A DNA stretch of 5,293 bases from Myxococcales bacterium. Lineage in GTDB: Bacteria > Myxococcota_A > Bradymonadia > Bradymonadales > Bradymonadaceae. Within the stretch, counting starts at the first letter, position 1, and every line of letters begins with the position of its first letter. Shown in pieces: positions 4,344 to 5,293 of the stretch. Position numbers and translations under genes: made by a program. The DNA lies in assembly GCA_007120615.1 (NCBI GenBank), contig SKNI01000616.1:1-5293 (forward strand), given 5' to 3'. The notes under the pieces were generated by a model. It saw only the letters and a list, made by a program, of their open reading frames with translations. It was not told the origin of the DNA and made no database searches.

Positions 4344-5293
4344 ATGGCAGAGTATATTCGTATAGGCGAACCGGCGAATGAGGCCGAAAAGGTAGGCTTT
4401 CGCCTGCTTCGCGATCAATTGCCGGATCATTATCTGGTACTGGGGAATTTTGATCTTCGGCTGCCACAACGGCGGACTTCCCTGGAGTTCGACGCCGTGG
4501 TCATCGGCGAATATGGTTTTTTTGCCGTAGAAATCAAGGGATGGAGCGGGGCGATTCGTGGAGGAGCAGACCACTGGTATCTGCCCTGGGGGCGAGTATC
4601 GAATCCCCTGAGTTATCTGGAGAAAAAGACCAAAGCGCTGGCCCAATATATTCGGGCGAAGGTTCCGGATCTGTCGGATGATTGTTTTTATGCCCCGGCG
4701 TTATTCTTTCCCCGGGGCAATGTCCAACTGGATTTTCCCGAGAATATTCTTCGCAATATCGCGGGGCCCGATGGGGTCTACGACTTTTTCGTGGACATGG
4801 ACCTGGTGCACGAGAAAGGACCGGGGCCCCTGCGGTCCCGGGAGAGAAGTCAGGCGGTAGTCGACGCGATCGTGGCACTGGCCGAACCCTCCGAGCGAGG
4901 GGTGGTGTTGCCCTATTACGATGTCGAGGGGGAATTGGAGCGGCCCGAACAACCGTACCGGGAATTTGTCGGGACCCATCAATATCTCCGGAGTCGTCCC
5001 AAGGTACGGATTAAGGCCTATGCCATGGATGGGCTGGCCTCCAAGAAGAAATTGCGCAGCGAAGAGAACCGAATCCTTCGCGATATTGATGCTCTGGAGG
5101 TCCTCAATGATAATCCGTACGTGGCGCGCTCCTACGAGATGCAGCCCGATTATAAGGACGAGATGATCTTCTATCTGATCAGCGAGTGGGTGAGCAGTAC
5201 AACCCTGGCGGCCTATCTGCAGAAGACCTGTGGTTGCCCTCTGGAGCGAAGCGACCAGGAGATATCTCGCGAGGCCCACAATGAGGCAGGGGC
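4344..5293 (+). CDS. NERD-domain protein kinase (PglW-like architecture), 5' part only
   Basis: The frame is open from ATG 4344 to the window edge: 316 codons, no stop. The N-terminal NERD domain (about 8-120) has GEPANEAEKVGFRLL (8-22), LEFDAVVIGEYGFFAVEIKG (47-66) and W67. D50, E63 and K65 form the D...ExK pattern of PD-(D/E)xK-type nucleases, so catalytic residues appear kept. After a linker (about 120-204) a kinase N-lobe begins: KVRIKAY (220-226) with K224 as probable ATP-binding Lys, SEENRILRDIDALEVLND (239-256) as helix C, NPYVARSYEM (257-266), and a hinge YLISEWVSSTTLAAYL (277-292). No clear glycine-rich loop is seen, and the usual helix-C Glu aligns with D247. The catalytic and activation loops lie beyond the edge. 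NERD-kinase fusions are known in PglW of type 2 BREX and in NERD-kinase-helicase proteins; a defence role here is inference. The protein lacks a signal peptide, so it is cytoplasmic. Confidence 0.88.
   Translation, partial: MAEYIRIGEPANEAEKVGFRLLRDQLPDHYLVLGNFDLRLPQRRTSLEFDAVVIGEYGFFAVEIKGWSGAIRGGADHWYLPWGRVSNPLSYLEKKTKALAQYIRAKVPDLSDDCFYAPALFFPRGNVQLDFPENILRNIAGPDGVYDFFVDMDLVHEKGPGPLRSRERSQAVVDAIVALAEPSERGVVLPYYDVEGELERPEQPYREFVGTHQYLRSRPKVRIKAYAMDGLASKKKLRSEENRILRDIDALEVLNDNPYVARSYEMQPDYKDEMIFYLISEWVSSTTLAAYLQKTCGCPLERSDQEISREAHNEAG

Noticed and set aside
4701..5279. Minus-strand open frame of 192 codons, with further minus-strand frames at 4212-4646 and 4534-4878
   Set aside because: All overlap the NERD-kinase reading frame, which carries recognisable NERD and kinase motifs. 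The reverse frames have no family features.

Overview
This is a 5.3 kb bacterial chromosomal stretch with moderately high GC (mid-50s percent, judged by eye). It carries six genes. Five lie on the minus strand: a crotonase-fold acyl-CoA enzyme, a DUF3524/GTDC1-type glycosyltransferase of the tRNA-queuosine mannosyltransferase family, a small very acidic lipoprotein, ribosomal protein S4 (rpsD), and an atypical SDR-type NAD(P)-binding protein. The sixth, on the plus strand, is the start of a NERD-domain/protein-kinase fusion cut off by the right edge. No tRNA, rRNA, CRISPR array, insertion sequence or attachment site was seen.

Organism: the lipoprotein signal with a lipobox fits a diderm bacterium. 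S4 is the cysteine-free form and closely resembles the cyanobacterial/plastid type in its N-terminus and S4 domain. It stands alone rather than inside the rpsM-rpsK-rpsD-rpoA cluster. Stand-alone rpsD occurs in several phyla, so I do not name a taxon. The cyanobacterial HIP1 octamer was not noticed. GATC sites are unusually dense (about 60 by eye, roughly one per 87 bp).

Layout, left to right. 21-806(-): crotonase family, with its own 180-bp upstream gap containing an AT-rich promoter-like patch. 987-2129(-) and 2142-2546(-): glycosyltransferase and lipoprotein genes, 12 bp apart and probably co-transcribed with the lipoprotein first. 2566-2604: a perfect 16-bp-stem bidirectional intrinsic terminator, directly upstream of the lipoprotein gene and downstream of rpsD. 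2649-3260(-): rpsD, preceded by a good sigma70-like promoter and a predicted leader of about 135 nt containing a perfect 8-bp inverted repeat. 3488-4165(-): SDR-like gene. 4166-4343: divergent intergenic region with a good promoter candidate towards the right. 4344 to the end (+): NERD-kinase.

The genes do not form one obvious pathway. S4 and the tRNA-modifying glycosyltransferase both relate to translation. The crotonase and SDR look metabolic. The NERD-kinase is the most promising lead: the fusion of a PD-(D/E)xK-like NERD domain to a Ser/Thr-kinase-like domain is known from PglW of type 2 BREX and related anti-phage contexts. The window ends before any partner gene can be seen, so a defence island to the right is a hypothesis only.
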